Assembly: GCA_019925095.2 (NCBI GenBank)
Contig: CM034394.1
Location: forward strand, 22,058,272-22,122,271
Source of the DNA: Dendrolimus kikuchii
Lineage: Eukaryota; Arthropoda; Insecta; Lepidoptera; Lasiocampidae
Reading direction: 5' to 3'
Length of the DNA stretch: 64,000 nucleotides
This document shows positions 53,219-63,043 of the stretch, piece after piece. Made by a program: the position numbers and the translations under genes. Position 1 is the first letter of the stretch, and every line of letters starts with the position of its first letter. The notes under the pieces are model-generated. The model was not told the origin of the DNA, ran no database searches, and worked only from the letters and a program-made list of their open reading frames with translations.

Positions 53219-55387
53219 ATGCCGCCAAAACGTGACAGTAACGCTGCAATTGCATACTTAAACCAAAAAAGGCAGATGATTTTTGAAAGGTTGCAAGATG
53301 TGTACGAAATGTCTAAAGAGGTTTCAACCTCAGAAAATCAAGAATTATTTTTAATAGTTGCATCAGAAATTGACGACTTGCGTCAAAAATTCGATAAAAT
53401 AATCTATAAAATATTGGAAACGGAACTGGAATCGAATCCTGAGGCCACGATTCGTAGTCATGAAATTAAAAGTTTCGACACAATTTATTATCGTATCAAA
53501 CTAGTGTTCAATAAATTGAAGTCGCCAGTTGATAGTACAAATTATGAAACCCCCTCTAATTTATCAGAATCTCGTCCCCGGCTTCCTAAATTAGAGTTAT
53601 TTAATTTTGATGGTGACATAGAAAACTTTATGACATTCTATGAAACCTTTCGTTCGCTGGTACACGATCGGCCGCACATATCGAACATCGATAAATTCCA
53701 TTATTTACTTTCGTGTACCAAAGGCAGTGCTTTAAGTATAGTAAAGAGTTTGCCGATAACATCCTCAAACTATGAACTTGTGTGGACAAGTCTCTTGCAT
53801 AAATACCACGACAACCGTTTGCTAGTCGGTCGGTATTTAGAAAAGATGTTGAATTTTACGCCCCTAAAAAACGAGGCTTCAACTGATTTAAATACGTTCA
53901 TAGAAACCTTCGAACATTCTTATAAGGCCATTCAGGCATTAAATATAAACAACTTAAGTGGCTACGTGATGTGTCACATTGCACTTAGAGCTTTAGATCC
54001 TCAATCTAGGAAATTGTTTGAACAAAGTTTAGACCAAAGTTCAGTACCCTCTTTTAATGATTTAATATCTTTTATACACAACCATATTAAAGTTCTTGAC
54101 CACTCAATCTCTTATTCTCAAAATTCAAATTCTTTCAGTCTACAAAATAAACAACAACCGTCTTTAAATAAACCTGTCAAAAGTATTACATTCGCACATG
54201 CATCTTCATCCCAGTTGAAATGTTTGTGTGTACATTGTGGCGATAATCACATGATTTTTAAATGTCAACAATTCCGTGAATTGAACACTGACCAGCGTAT
54301 CTACCGTGTTGATACACTTAAACTTTGTCATAATTGCCTAAAACCAAACCATAACGCGGATAGTTGCAATAGTAAATTTAAATGTGTTGTTTGCCAACGA
54401 GCACACCACGTCTTCTTGCATGCCGATGATAGCAAACCGGTTTTGAGCTCGCGTCACGGCGAATCGAGCGCATCGAATGCCCCTTCATCTGTGCTGCAAC
54501 AGACGGCGGACGTTCCTGGACAAATGAACTCAATAAATAATTATCATGCGGCATCTTCCGAAACGCCTAGCACCTCGATCTTGTTAGGTACGGCTGTGGT
54601 GCATGTTTTAGACAAAAACTATTGTTATCAATCTTGTCGCGTCTTAATTGACTCAGGTGCGCAAAGTAATTTTATAACAACTGCTTGTTTACATCGTTTA
54701 GGGTTATCTTCACGTGAATGTAATCGTGACATCTTTGGTCTTACGGGCGAAAAAGTAAACAATCAGGGCATAACATCAATAACCGTGAAGCCGCGTCATA
54801 GTAATGACCCACCTTTTAACTTGGACGCTGTCGTGCTCACTAAAATCACCGGTGATCTACCGACAGTCCAAATCAATAAAAATATCATGAATAAATACAA
54901 AAATATTATTTTAGCCGATCCACACTTTTACGAACGTGACAAAATCGATATAATTTTAGCGAGTGACATTTTTCCATACATCTATGATGGAAAGAAATTG
55001 AACTTTGGCAGTGACATTCCACAAGCATTGAATAGTATTTTTGGCTATGTGATAACAGGCAAGTTATCTCAGGCAGAAAGCCGGGACGTTCACGTCTCCA
55101 CTGCCACCACTTCGTTGCATGCAGCATCGTACACTGCAAGTAATAGAACATCCAACGTTACTCGTAAACGTCCTTGGGAGTTGGAATCTTTGTCGTACAA
55201 AGTCCAGGGTTTGTATCCGCAAAACCTTCTTGCTGATAAATTCAAAGGAAATTATTATCATATGACCGGAAAGTACATTAATGCTAAATCAAAGTACAAT
55301 AATAATGTTAAAACACCCACTCAGTGCACCCGTTGTACACCATCGAAACCTCATGCCCATACCCGCAAGTCGTTCTCTGTGTATTAA
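53219..55387 (+). CDS. Gag-protease polyprotein of the BEL/Pao-type element
   Basis: The ATG at 53219 (ATCATGCCGCC) gives 722 residues; the frame is open 21 codons further upstream but without an earlier ATG. The order is: an N-terminal helical region, a Gag domain of the DUF1759 type (PKLELFNFDGD around 123-133, then FMTFYETFRSLVH), and three zinc-knuckle-like motifs: C337-C340-H344-C349, C370-C373-H378-C383, and C389-C392-H397-H400. An aspartic protease follows with LIDSGAQSNF (catalytic D478, DSG instead of DTG). Typical BEL post-protease sequence comes next (ILASDIFPYI, NSIFGYVITG near 600). RPWELE around 651 recalls the FWELE that leads into the reverse transcriptase, but the frame then diverges and stops. 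Gag packages the RNA and protease matures the particle. The frame is intact, so these functions may survive. Confidence 0.88.
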   Translation: MPPKRDSNAAIAYLNQKRQMIFERLQDVYEMSKEVSTSENQELFLIVASEIDDLRQKFDKIIYKILETELESNPEATIRSHEIKSFDTIYYRIKLVFNKLKSPVDSTNYETPSNLSESRPRLPKLELFNFDGDIENFMTFYETFRSLVHDRPHISNIDKFHYLLSCTKGSALSIVKSLPITSSNYELVWTSLLHKYHDNRLLVGRYLEKMLNFTPLKNEASTDLNTFIETFEHSYKAIQALNINNLSGYVMCHIALRALDPQSRKLFEQSLDQSSVPSFNDLISFIHNHIKVLDHSISYSQNSNSFSLQNKQQPSLNKPVKSITFAHASSSQLKCLCVHCGDNHMIFKCQQFRELNTDQRIYRVDTLKLCHNCLKPNHNADSCNSKFKCVVCQRAHHVFLHADDSKPVLSSRHGESSASNAPSSVLQQTADVPGQMNSINNYHAASSETPSTSILLGTAVVHVLDKNYCYQSCRVLIDSGAQSNFITTACLHRLGLSSRECNRDIFGLTGEKVNNQGITSITVKPRHSNDPPFNLDAVVLTKITGDLPTVQINKNIMNKYKNIILADPHFYERDKIDIILASDIFPYIYDGKKLNFGSDIPQALNSIFGYVITGKLSQAESRDVHVSTATTSLHAASYTASNRTSNVTRKRPWELESLSYKVQGLYPQNLLADKFKGNYYHMTGKYINAKSKYNNNVKTPTQCTRCTPSKPHAHTRKSFSVY

Positions 55388-56810
55388 TTAAATTTTAATT
55401 TCTAACTAATCTAAACAATAAAAATAAAAAGCTTGTAAAACTATGTACAAGAATCATTAAAAAATATTAAGTTTTCGCATTCATAGTTTGAATTTATATA
55501 AAGATCTTTGTTTATTTCTAATTTAAAATGTAAGTTCTTGTAGTATGTTGCCACAGTTTTATTATTTTGTAAAATTCAAAACTTAACTATGCCGTGAAGT
55601 TCACATTTGTATTGTGAAAAGTTGAGTGATTATCTTTTATTTTAGTCTAAGATGAATAACTCTCAAATAAAATTACTTAACTTCACTACGTAAGTTTTCC
55701 TACCTTGATTTAAAATTATCTTGAAGTGGGTGGTGTATAATATAAGAACAAGTTATCTTATTATGTGTTCATCAATATTTAATCATAATTTATAATATGT
55801 AACTTTATAATATGTATAATAATGGGTTCATTCATTTTAGTAATTAATGAGCACATTACACGGAAGGTTACTAATTTAAACTCATTTCTATATGCAAACT
55901 TGTATATTACAAACAATAACCTAAAATTAATTTAATTTATGTAATTTGATTTTTTTGAAATTATAGTTTTTGCAATTGTCATAATGATACAAACCCGCGT
56001 GCGTTATATAGTTTGTACGCAGCTAATCATTATCATTAAAACATTCATTTTATGTAGTGTTCAATTACTCAGTTAGGTGTTATATTTAGACTATTTTAGT
56101 AAATAACTAACTCATCTTTATATATAAGGTACGTTACCTTAAAATATTTTAACATCGATTTCAATTTATTTATATGTTTTAAATTAGTTACACTACCATA
56201 AAAGAAAAACTGTCACTTAAATTATTAGAATTAATTTTAATATGTTTTAACGTCGTATGTATATAATTCATGATTTTGTTGTAACTTAAACCTTATCTCA
56301 ACTTTATTTTATTTGTAATTTCTGAAACTCATTTACAAACTTGCATAAATCATAACAGTTGAATAACTATTATTTAAGTTTACGCCTTGCGAAAATCTCA
56401 TTTAATTGTTAGTCACTTCTGCTTAACTATGCTAGTTTAATTTGAATCTGACATTAGAAACATCTTTGCGTAGACTGACACGTTTGCAATCCGTACATAA
56501 GATAATATCATTCAAAAAGGTTGGTCGCATTATTACATTCACACTCTTCACCAGAGAGCGAAACAGTTATCATGTTCACCTGACTCGAACGAAAGAGTTA
56601 TAATTCTCATGAAGATAGACATGACCATCCGAATGGGCATTAAATAAAATTAATAACTTCATGGGGCCATTGACTATACTTATTATTACTCTAATTGATT
56701 AATATCGTAAAAATGACAATTTTAAATAGCAAACTAAATTAAAAAAAAATATATATATATATTTTATTTTATTATAATTTGTCTTAAGTGGTGTTGTGAA
56801 ATTATAATTT
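55388..56810. other. Non-coding interior of the LTR element
   Basis: AT-rich sequence where reverse transcriptase and integrase would lie in a complete element. No frame above 60 codons on the plus strand and no pol motif is seen. It looks like replacement of pol by unrelated sequence rather than simple decay. Confidence 0.7.
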
Positions 56811-57130
56811 AAGCTCGTAGCTTAAGGACTCGTAGTCCATTTTCCACAGCAGGCTCTTAGCCGTACTTTTTTTTTGTACATACTAATGTAAATACTAATT
56901 TATGTACTCGTAGCCATACACTTCAGGGTTATTCGGCTCCTAGATATATCTTAATTTTAAACTACATCTCTAATACTTGTGTAGTTGGTTCGTAACCACA
57001 CACATTTTTTTTTTTTTTTCACCCTTCGGCTCGTAGCCGTTTTATATCTTTTTTAGCTGACAGTTTAACCTTTATGTACTACTTGTTGGCTCTTAGTCAC
57101 TTCCCACTTCTTTGGTTCGTAGCTCTTACA
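56811..57130 (+). repeat. Iterated GGCTCGTAGCC-like motif before the 3' LTR
   Basis: Nine variants: AAGCTCGTAGCTT (56811), GGACTCGTAGTCC (56826), AGGCTCTTAGCCG (56851), GTACTCGTAGCCA (56904), TCGGCTCCTAGAT (56933), TTGGTTCGTAACC (56985), CGGCTCGTAGCCG (57027), TTGGCTCTTAGTC (57086) and TTGGTTCGTAGCT (57112). Many are palindromic around CTCGTAG. T runs separate several of them. The function is unknown; it could bind protein or fold as RNA. Confidence 0.75.
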
Positions 57131-57184
57131 ATCTTTTCCTTTTTTTTTTACTGGAAATCAGCATACTGATTTCGGTGGCGGGTA

Positions 57185-57630
57185 TGTTCGGTCCTTGCCT
57201 AGTATGAAGTAGGTAGAACATCGCTCCATTAATTTTTGTGTCTACCCTCTTTCTGTGTTAGGCGACGGCCAATGCAGAGCAAGTTACGGGCAGCCATTTT
57301 AGACTCGTGTCAACGTTTTGACTAGAACGACACTGCGCCGTGCGCTTAATACTTTTTCTAAAACTAATTAATTTTTTGTGATTACTGGCCGTGCCAAGAA
57401 CATTTCCTATCTATAAATCTTTGTACAAAGGACGAAGTGTTAGCTCTAAAGGCGTGTGAATTCAGTGCCGTGTGCTGTTCCTGCGTGCAACCTGAACCGA
57501 GCCAGGAGAGGGCGGATCTCAAGGTTGGTGGAGCTTCTGCTTTTCTAGTGCAAGGATCTAGGTCATATCTCTCCCATACAGTCCACAATTACCGAACCAG
57601 CTTATTATCAGAGGGCTATAGCGCCTCACA
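57185..57630 (+). repeat. 3' LTR of the BEL/Pao-type element
   Basis: Same 446-bp length as the 5' LTR, preceded by GGTGGCGGGTA, a weak purine-rich priming site. Confidence 0.93.
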
Positions 57631-57660
57631 CGCGGGCAGAAGCTATTCCTTAATAAAATA

Positions 57661-58119
57661 ATTGTAGTTGTATATGTCTTTATTAACATTCCTTAAACGT
57701 CGCCGGCAAATGCTAGTTTTATAATATATACTAGAAAATTACTCAAAAACCTTTTCGACACTTATCTCCATTAAAACACGGACTATATTTCTAAGTTTAA
57801 TGGAAAGCTTAAATTTCCACTGAAAATTTCCTTAGAGAAAATTTAGTCACAAGCCTACCTTAAGCCCTCGTTAAGTTGGGCGGATGATTTCATAACATTA
57901 TACCGCTTAAAATGTTTACGAAAGTCGCTTAATGTTGGTAATATAGCCAAGGCTATGTGACGAGCGTGGGGCTTATAGCTTAAGTACTTCCAGTCATTTT
58001 CTCACTTTTCTCAAACGTTTTATAAAATCTCATTTCAATGTTTAATTTAAGTTTTAACGATTACTCCCACAAAGTGTTTTTGGATTCGCATTACCTAAAT
58101 ACAAAAACATGGTAATGGT
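57661..58119. other. No gene seen
   Basis: Spacer after the LTR element; starts with the resumed Helitron-like target (57631-57660). Confidence 0.5.
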
Positions 58120-58124
58120 AATCT

Positions 58125-58672
58125 TATATATAAATTTCTCGTGTCACAATGTTCGTTCCCATACTTCTCCGAAACGGCTTGACCGATTCTTATGAAAATT
58201 TTTATGCATATTCAGTAAGTCTGAGAACCGGCTACTATCTATTTTTCAAATCCCTAAGTGATAAGGGGTGTCCACCTCAAACATTTTTTTTTATATTTTT
58301 TTTTTTAGGATACAGCATTAAAAAATACATACAACCCTAAATTTTCACCCCTCTACAATCAACCCCTATTTTTTATTTGTTAATTAAAAACTTTAATTTT
58401 TTGGCAAGATTTTTAATCTTATTTTGTTATGACTTAGAATTAAAAAAAATATATTACTGTTTTAGATTCACAATTAGAACCCGTAGGTGGCGCTGAGATC
58501 GGGTTCTGGAATCCTCCTAATCACCTGGAGCGATTTTGGTGATTTTGTTTTTGTGTGTTTGAGTGGGACCCGGATGGTTTAGATTCGCAATTAGAACCGG
58601 TAGGTGGCTCTGGGGTCGGGTTCTGAAATTTTATTTTTTAAAGGCAGGAAAACGTCTGCCAGGGCCACTAGT
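58125..58672. mobile_element. Helitron-like element ending CTAGT, long copy
   Basis: It starts TCTTATATATAAATTTCTCG then TGTCACAATGTTCGTTCCC and ends GGCAGGAAAACGTCTGCCAG then GGCCACTAGT (58672). GTAGGTGGCGCTGAGATCGG and GTAGGTGGCTCTGGGGTCGG are tandem variants, as in the 49-kb copy. Confidence 0.6.
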
Positions 58673-58696
58673 AATAACATAAAAAGAATCTTATAT

Positions 58697-58810
58697 AGTC
58701 AAAGAGGCAAGTGAGGTGTGTAAGAATAAGCCTAAATGGCACTCTGTTGTTCGTGCCTACCCCGCAAGGGAGCTGGCGTGAAGTTATGTATGTATGTATG
58801 TATGTATGTA
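58697..58810 (+). mobile_element. RTE-A LINE, 110-bp 3' fragment
   Basis: GTCAAAGAGGCAAGTGAGGT to GGCGTGAAGTTATGTATGTA with a TATG tail running into TATATA. TATATA on both sides may hide the TSD. Confidence 0.75.
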
Positions 58811-59610
58811 TATATATAACCTTTGTACTATATTATTTAGTACCAGTGGTCATCACAGTTACCGCTTGATTATATTAGACCGACTATAGAATGTCCTGTA
58901 TTATGCGATTTCTCCTCCTTTTTACATTGTCGAACCAACAACACTGTTCACATTTTAGTAATCTTGTAACCCGAAACTTATTACAGAGGTTATTAAAAAT
59001 CCTAAAAACATTTTCTGTCTACATTTTCTTTTATCAGTAAATAATAGCCTATGTTTGACGGCTGGTAACCCTGTTTTTATTTTTAATTCAGGGTATTAAA
59101 AAAATATAATTCAATCGATACCGTGAGTTACTTTTGGTCATTGATGTTTCGACTTCAAAACCTAAAAAGAGCCATTATCCTGTTTGGGACGCGCAAGTAT
59201 ACATAAGTGCTTTGATAATTACGAATCAGACAAATTGGTAAAGGAGGAATTATAATAGAGAATAGTTAAAGAGTACAACTTTGTAGGAACTAAATTGTGA
59301 ACCGCTTATTAAAATGTAAGTAACAGCCATGCTAACTAAGTGTTTTGTTACGTATTATGTTAAAGGAAATAGATAATTATGTTCGTAAATATTAAATAGT
59401 TGTTTTTCTATTGCGAACCCATTAAACTTGGAACTGTGAGTAACAGTACTTAACAATACAAACCTTACTATATAAATACAGTCCAGTTTCTATTAAGCTA
59501 AAACACACTACTTAATCTATAAATCAAGTGCAGGTATTTAAAGAATAACAAGTACCCTCAATTTAAAGTCACAGTGTGTTTTAGCACGACAAATACCTTA
59601 ATTTATTACA
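58811..59610. other. No gene seen
   Basis: AT-rich. The sequence AACACACTACTTAATC (about 59502) against CACAGTGTGTTTTAGC (about 59570) hints at a weak inverted pair. No frame. Confidence 0.5.
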
Positions 59611-59622
59611 TAACTTCATATT

Positions 59623-59833
59623 CGTGGAAGGCCAACACACACCTTCCATGATCAAATTGATCGTGTACTAGCGGAGGGTGATGTCAGGAGCCTTAAGAAC
59701 AGACGAGTGTGCATGACAAGAGTTATGAATGTCAAAGAAGCAAGTGAGGTGTGTAAGAATGGGCCTAAATGGCGCTCTGTTGTTCGTGCCTACCCCGCAA
59801 GGGAACTGGCGTGAAGTTATGTATGTACGTATG
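59623..59833 (+). mobile_element. RTE-A LINE, 5'-truncated, with 12-bp TSD
   Basis: It starts CGTGGAAGGCCAACACACAC and ends GAAGTTATGTATGTACGTAT with a decayed TATG tail. TAACTTCATATT at 59611-59622 and 59834-59845 is a perfect TSD. Confidence 0.88.
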
Positions 59834-59867
59834 TAACTTCATATTACCTATTAAGTGCGAATTCAGA

Positions 59868-60098
59868 TGGCTGACTTTGCTCCACCTCAACTATGCCATC
59901 CCCGAATTGCATCCATCCTGTCCAATCACTGCTATCCCATTTCTCCTGCTGATTTCGCTATCCCATCTCCTTTGCACATCTCTCCTATGCCTTTTGTCCC
60001 ATCCCAAGCTGGCAACGCGTTGGCTCCGCCCCTGGTGTTGCAAACCTCTATAGGCGGCAGTAAGCATTTTCCTCAGCCTGTTTACCAGCTTAGAAATA
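59868..60098 (+). mobile_element. Rep-Y SINE-like element
   Basis: The body GATGGCTGACTTTGCTCCAC with repeated TATCCCATTTCTCC/TATCCCATCTCC, then GGCAACGCGTTGGCTCCGCC and the shared tail GGTGTTGCAAACCTCTATAG to TTAGAAATAAAAAG. The 118-codon frame over it (59855-60211) crosses into Rep-A and is not a gene. Confidence 0.55.
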
Positions 60099-60252
60099 AA
60101 AAGAATTCGTGCGGGAACGAAGAAAGAATACTAATTCCTGTGGCCAGGCGGCCTGTCGTAAGAGGCGACAAGACAACCCACAGCCAGGTTGTAGGGTGTT
60201 TGCCCGTCTAGATGGCTACCACCCCTGGTCTTAGGTATGCCGCTATAACAAC

Positions 60253-60845
60253 TTTTTTTTCTTATTGCCTAAAGCGGTCAAACAGGCAGACGGTCCACCT
60301 GATGGAAAGTGGTTAGCGTCGTCTATGGATGTTTGCAACACCAGAGGTGTCACCAACGCGTTGCCGACCTCTAAGATTTTTTTTAAATTCTTCTTAAAGG
60401 CTTAGCCACAACTTGGCTATGTCGCCTTAATAATTAACAATCAACATATATTTAAATTAGGTGGCGTGTGCAAGATATTTATAAATCCTTTTTGCAGAGT
60501 CTGATAAGGGCTCAGCCAAAATGCTGTTAGTTTGGACACATTCCACTAATACATGAAAGACGTCATCTATCTTACACATCTGACAAGAAGAACAGTTTGG
60601 TGTAGATGCTAATCTCATCATGTGCAAAAATTTGTTCCGTGGAATGTGTCCAGATCGTAATCTTAAAGATATAACAGTAAATTCTCGATTCATCACTTAA
60701 TGAGTACATAGCTAAGAAATTTTATAACGCCTTTATTAAAGACCCCATGTCATAGCGCAAAGCGAAAACCGCGGTGGGAAGTTCCCTTCAGATCATTGTT
60801 GTACGCGGAATAAATGTTCTAGAGAACTGTTGCGCAGTTGAGTTG
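60253..60845 (-). mobile_element. Rep-X SINE-like element nested in Rep-A, itself split
   Basis: T run at 60253-60260, then the shared tail (CAGGCAGACGGTCCACCTGA, GTTGCAACACCAGAGGTGTC in related form) up to GCCGACCTCTAAGA. It continues after the inner insertion from AAATTTTATAACGCC (60718) to CTGTTGCGCAGTTGAG. The Rep-X copy at 6112 shows these two parts joined as CTCAAAGAAAATTGAGACGC, confirming that the inner piece is an insertion. On its own strand the tail resembles a very common lepidopteran repeat 3' end. Confidence 0.75.
60377..60711 (-). mobile_element. LINE pol C-terminus with zinc finger, inserted in Rep-X
   Basis: CTAAGA at 60371-60376 and 60712-60717 is the TSD, and TTTTTTTT at 60377 is the A-tail of a minus-strand insert. 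The minus frame 60696-60457 encodes LRSGHIPRNKFLHMMRLAST then PNCSSCQMCKIDDVFHVLVE. GHxxxNxFL...C-x2-C-x(8)-HxLxEC is the C-terminal zinc-finger of I/Jockey/R1-type LINE pol. It is a very short 5'-truncated copy, distinct from the family at 30.3 kb. Confidence 0.75.
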
Positions 60846-61012
60846 AACCTTGAGTTGTGTTCAGGCATTAGTGGCCAGATTCCAGTCTCCTTTCAGAGAG
60901 CGGCAGCGCATTGGTAGCACCTTGGTGTTACAAGCGTCCATAGGCGATGGTAACTGTTTTTCTTTAGGTGCGCCGTCTGCCTGTCTGCTCAACTCATGCA
61001 ATAAAAAAAAAG

Positions 61013-62338
61013 AAAGTCGGTTGAACTTGCGTAACAATTTTATTACAAACAACAAAATTTATTTAAAAAATGTAATCAAAGCAAAAATTATGCGTTTTAA
61101 ATTCGAAATTAATATTTAAGTGCTAAATTTGCCTTATTAAAATTTCAATATTCAAAATACAAATGTGAAATAATATTTTGTTTCATTTACTTTGGGACCT
61201 AAATTAGCTTGGAGCGTTAGTTCGTTGACTCTAAAAGTCTCATATAATTTGTGCTTTAATATCGCTTTCAGATTCTTGTGATCATTAAAATAATAATGTG
61301 TTGTATAATTAAGTGTTGTATAATTAAATACCAAAATACGTGTATTACTTTAGAAGTCTGATTAGATGTTATATGATCATGAACCCAGTATGACTTACAA
61401 TAATTTTACATTTTTAAGGTTACGTAGTCATTTCTTTGAAAACGAAACTTGTATGTAATCTAGGTGTCCGTCTGTCTGTCTGTATGTCACAGACATTTTT
61501 CTGAGAACCAATGAAGGTAGAGGAAACAAGGATGAAGTTTTACTGGAAATTGTAGTCTTTGTAGTGCTACAAAGTTATGTAGTGAAATCACGTTTTTTTA
61601 ATATTATATATGGCCGCTATAAGAAGTTGGAAGTAAAACGAGACGTTCTTTGTACAGTCTTGGTATGAAAATGTTCATCAGTTTTCAAATTGATCTATTT
61701 AACGTTCCGTGAGCGCATGTTATCTTTTCAAACTAAGTCACAGAACAGTCTGTTCTATACAAAATTATGTTCAACCATTTGACAATAAATTTTAAAGTTA
61801 TTTAAATTGAAGTTCTTTGATTTTCTATCTTGTGTGTAAAACCTTTTTGTTGGTTTTAATATTTATTTTAAACCTAGTTGTTAATTGTTAATCTCAGCGT
61901 CTGTCATTATCAACATTGCAATTTTCTTTTTTCACGTTTCTATATGTTATAAACGTAACATTTATTAATTGTTGGCAGTATTGTTTCTTGTATTCGTGCA
62001 AGCAAAAGTCGACTATAAGGTGACGAACATTTTCATTCCGCGACTGTTCGTTAATGCAATTTATTGACACAGTCTGAACTAAATAGACAATTTTATATTC
62101 AATAGAAAACATCTGTCCGGACCCTTGCTGAACTAAAAGGTTCTTAACACTAAGGGTTAATTTTTTGATTTTTTTTTTTCAATTTAAATTAATTTCGAAT
62201 ATTGAAAAGATAATATGATAATGTTTTAATGACTTTTAATAAAGTCAATAAAGTAAAAAGGTGTTAGCTCACAAAGTCGTAACAATTGTGTCCCCTGCTT
62301 CCATCCTTTCACTTCCCTTCCCTTGTCATCCTTTAAAT
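61013..62338. other. No gene seen in 1.3 kb
   Basis: AT-rich. GTCCGTCTGTCTGTCTGTAT at about 61469 looks like a repeat scrap. The frames (89, 60 and 72 codons) lack motifs. Confidence 0.5.
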
Positions 62339-62500
62339 ACTAGAACAGAATAGAACAGAATAGCATATACTTTATTGCATAACATTAAGATACAATTCAA
62401 GAAGTTTAAATATAGAAGACAATAGGCGGTCTTATCACTAAAAGCAATTTCTTCCAGGCAACCTTAGGAGGGATTAGAGAAAAATTGTGTATCATGTGGG
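62339..62500 (-). mobile_element. LINE 3' UTR with pentamer tail and stem-loop, family H
   Basis: AGAACAGAATAGAACAGAAT then AGCATATACTTTATTGC is the complement of a polyadenylation region with an (ATTCT)n-type tail. ATAGGCGGTCTTATCACTAA then AAGCAATTTCTTCCAGGCAA carries a decayed family H stem-loop. Confidence 0.55.
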
Positions 62501-62721
62501 TTTTGCAATATAACTAGAATAAAAAATAAATAAAAATAAAATTATATATATAAAATTTTGAAATGTCAAGTATAATAGACATAGAAATAAGACAAAAATA
62601 TACATATATTGATATATGTGTAGAATTACGTAAATATGGGAGAGATGAAGATGTTATGATTGACTTTAGAGCCCGAGGTAATATTCTGTTATTTAGTGGA
62701 ATGTTTGAATACTACATTTTT

Positions 62722-63000
62722 TAACCGACTTCAAAAAAAGGAGGAGGTTCTCAATTCGTCGGGATCTTTTTTTTTGTTTTTTTTTATGTATGTTCACCGA
62801 TTACTCCGAGATTTATGATCCGATTTACGTGATTCTTATTTAGTTTGATGCGAAATAGTTGCCATTTGGTCCCCTAAAAATTTGACATAGTTTGGCCCAG
62901 TAGTTTTCATTTTACGAACATTTTTTTGTTCCCATTTCTTGGGACCTATATTTTTTAAGGGGCGCGGCACCTTTCGTATGTCTACCCTTACATAGCTAGA
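62722..63000 (+). repeat. Dispersed repeat D, single unit
   Basis: AACCGACTTCAAAAAAAGGA then GGAGGTTCTCAATTCGTC and, later, ATAGTTGCCATTTGGTCCCC then TAAAAATTTGACATAGTTTG. It is the inverted equivalent of 15575-16312. It ends near GGGGCGCGGCACCTTTCGTA. Confidence 0.6.
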
Positions 63001-63043
63001 CACTAAAAAGTAACAAATAAAATAAAAAAACTTCGTTTAAAAA

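Larger units (their letters stand above)
52497..57630 (+). mobile_element. BEL/Pao-type LTR retrotransposon, complete ends, no polymerase
   Basis: Two LTRs of 446 bp (52497-52942, 57185-57630) begin TGTTCGGTCC and end CACA. CGCGG at 52492-52496 and 57631-57635 is the 5-bp target duplication. A primer-binding site starting TGG lies 3 bp after the 5' LTR. The interior (4.2 kb) has one frame for Gag and protease. Reverse transcriptase, RNase H and integrase are absent; 55388-57184 has no coding frame. I see only two differences between the LTRs, so insertion was recent. To move, it would need enzymes from a complete relative. Confidence 0.9.
60106..61012 (+). mobile_element. Rep-A copy split by a nested Rep-X
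   Basis: The 5' half, 60106-60252 (TTCGTGCGGGAACGAAGAAA to GCCGCTATAACAAC), and the 3' half, 60846-61012 (AACCTTGAGTTGTGTTCAGG to CAACTCATGCAATAAAAAAA), join perfectly in Rep-A order. The interruption is 593 bp. Confidence 0.8.

Noticed and set aside
59769..60211. A 118-codon proline/serine-rich frame
   Set aside because: It begins in RTE-A flank, crosses Rep-Y and ends in Rep-A, so it is a chance fusion of three repeats.
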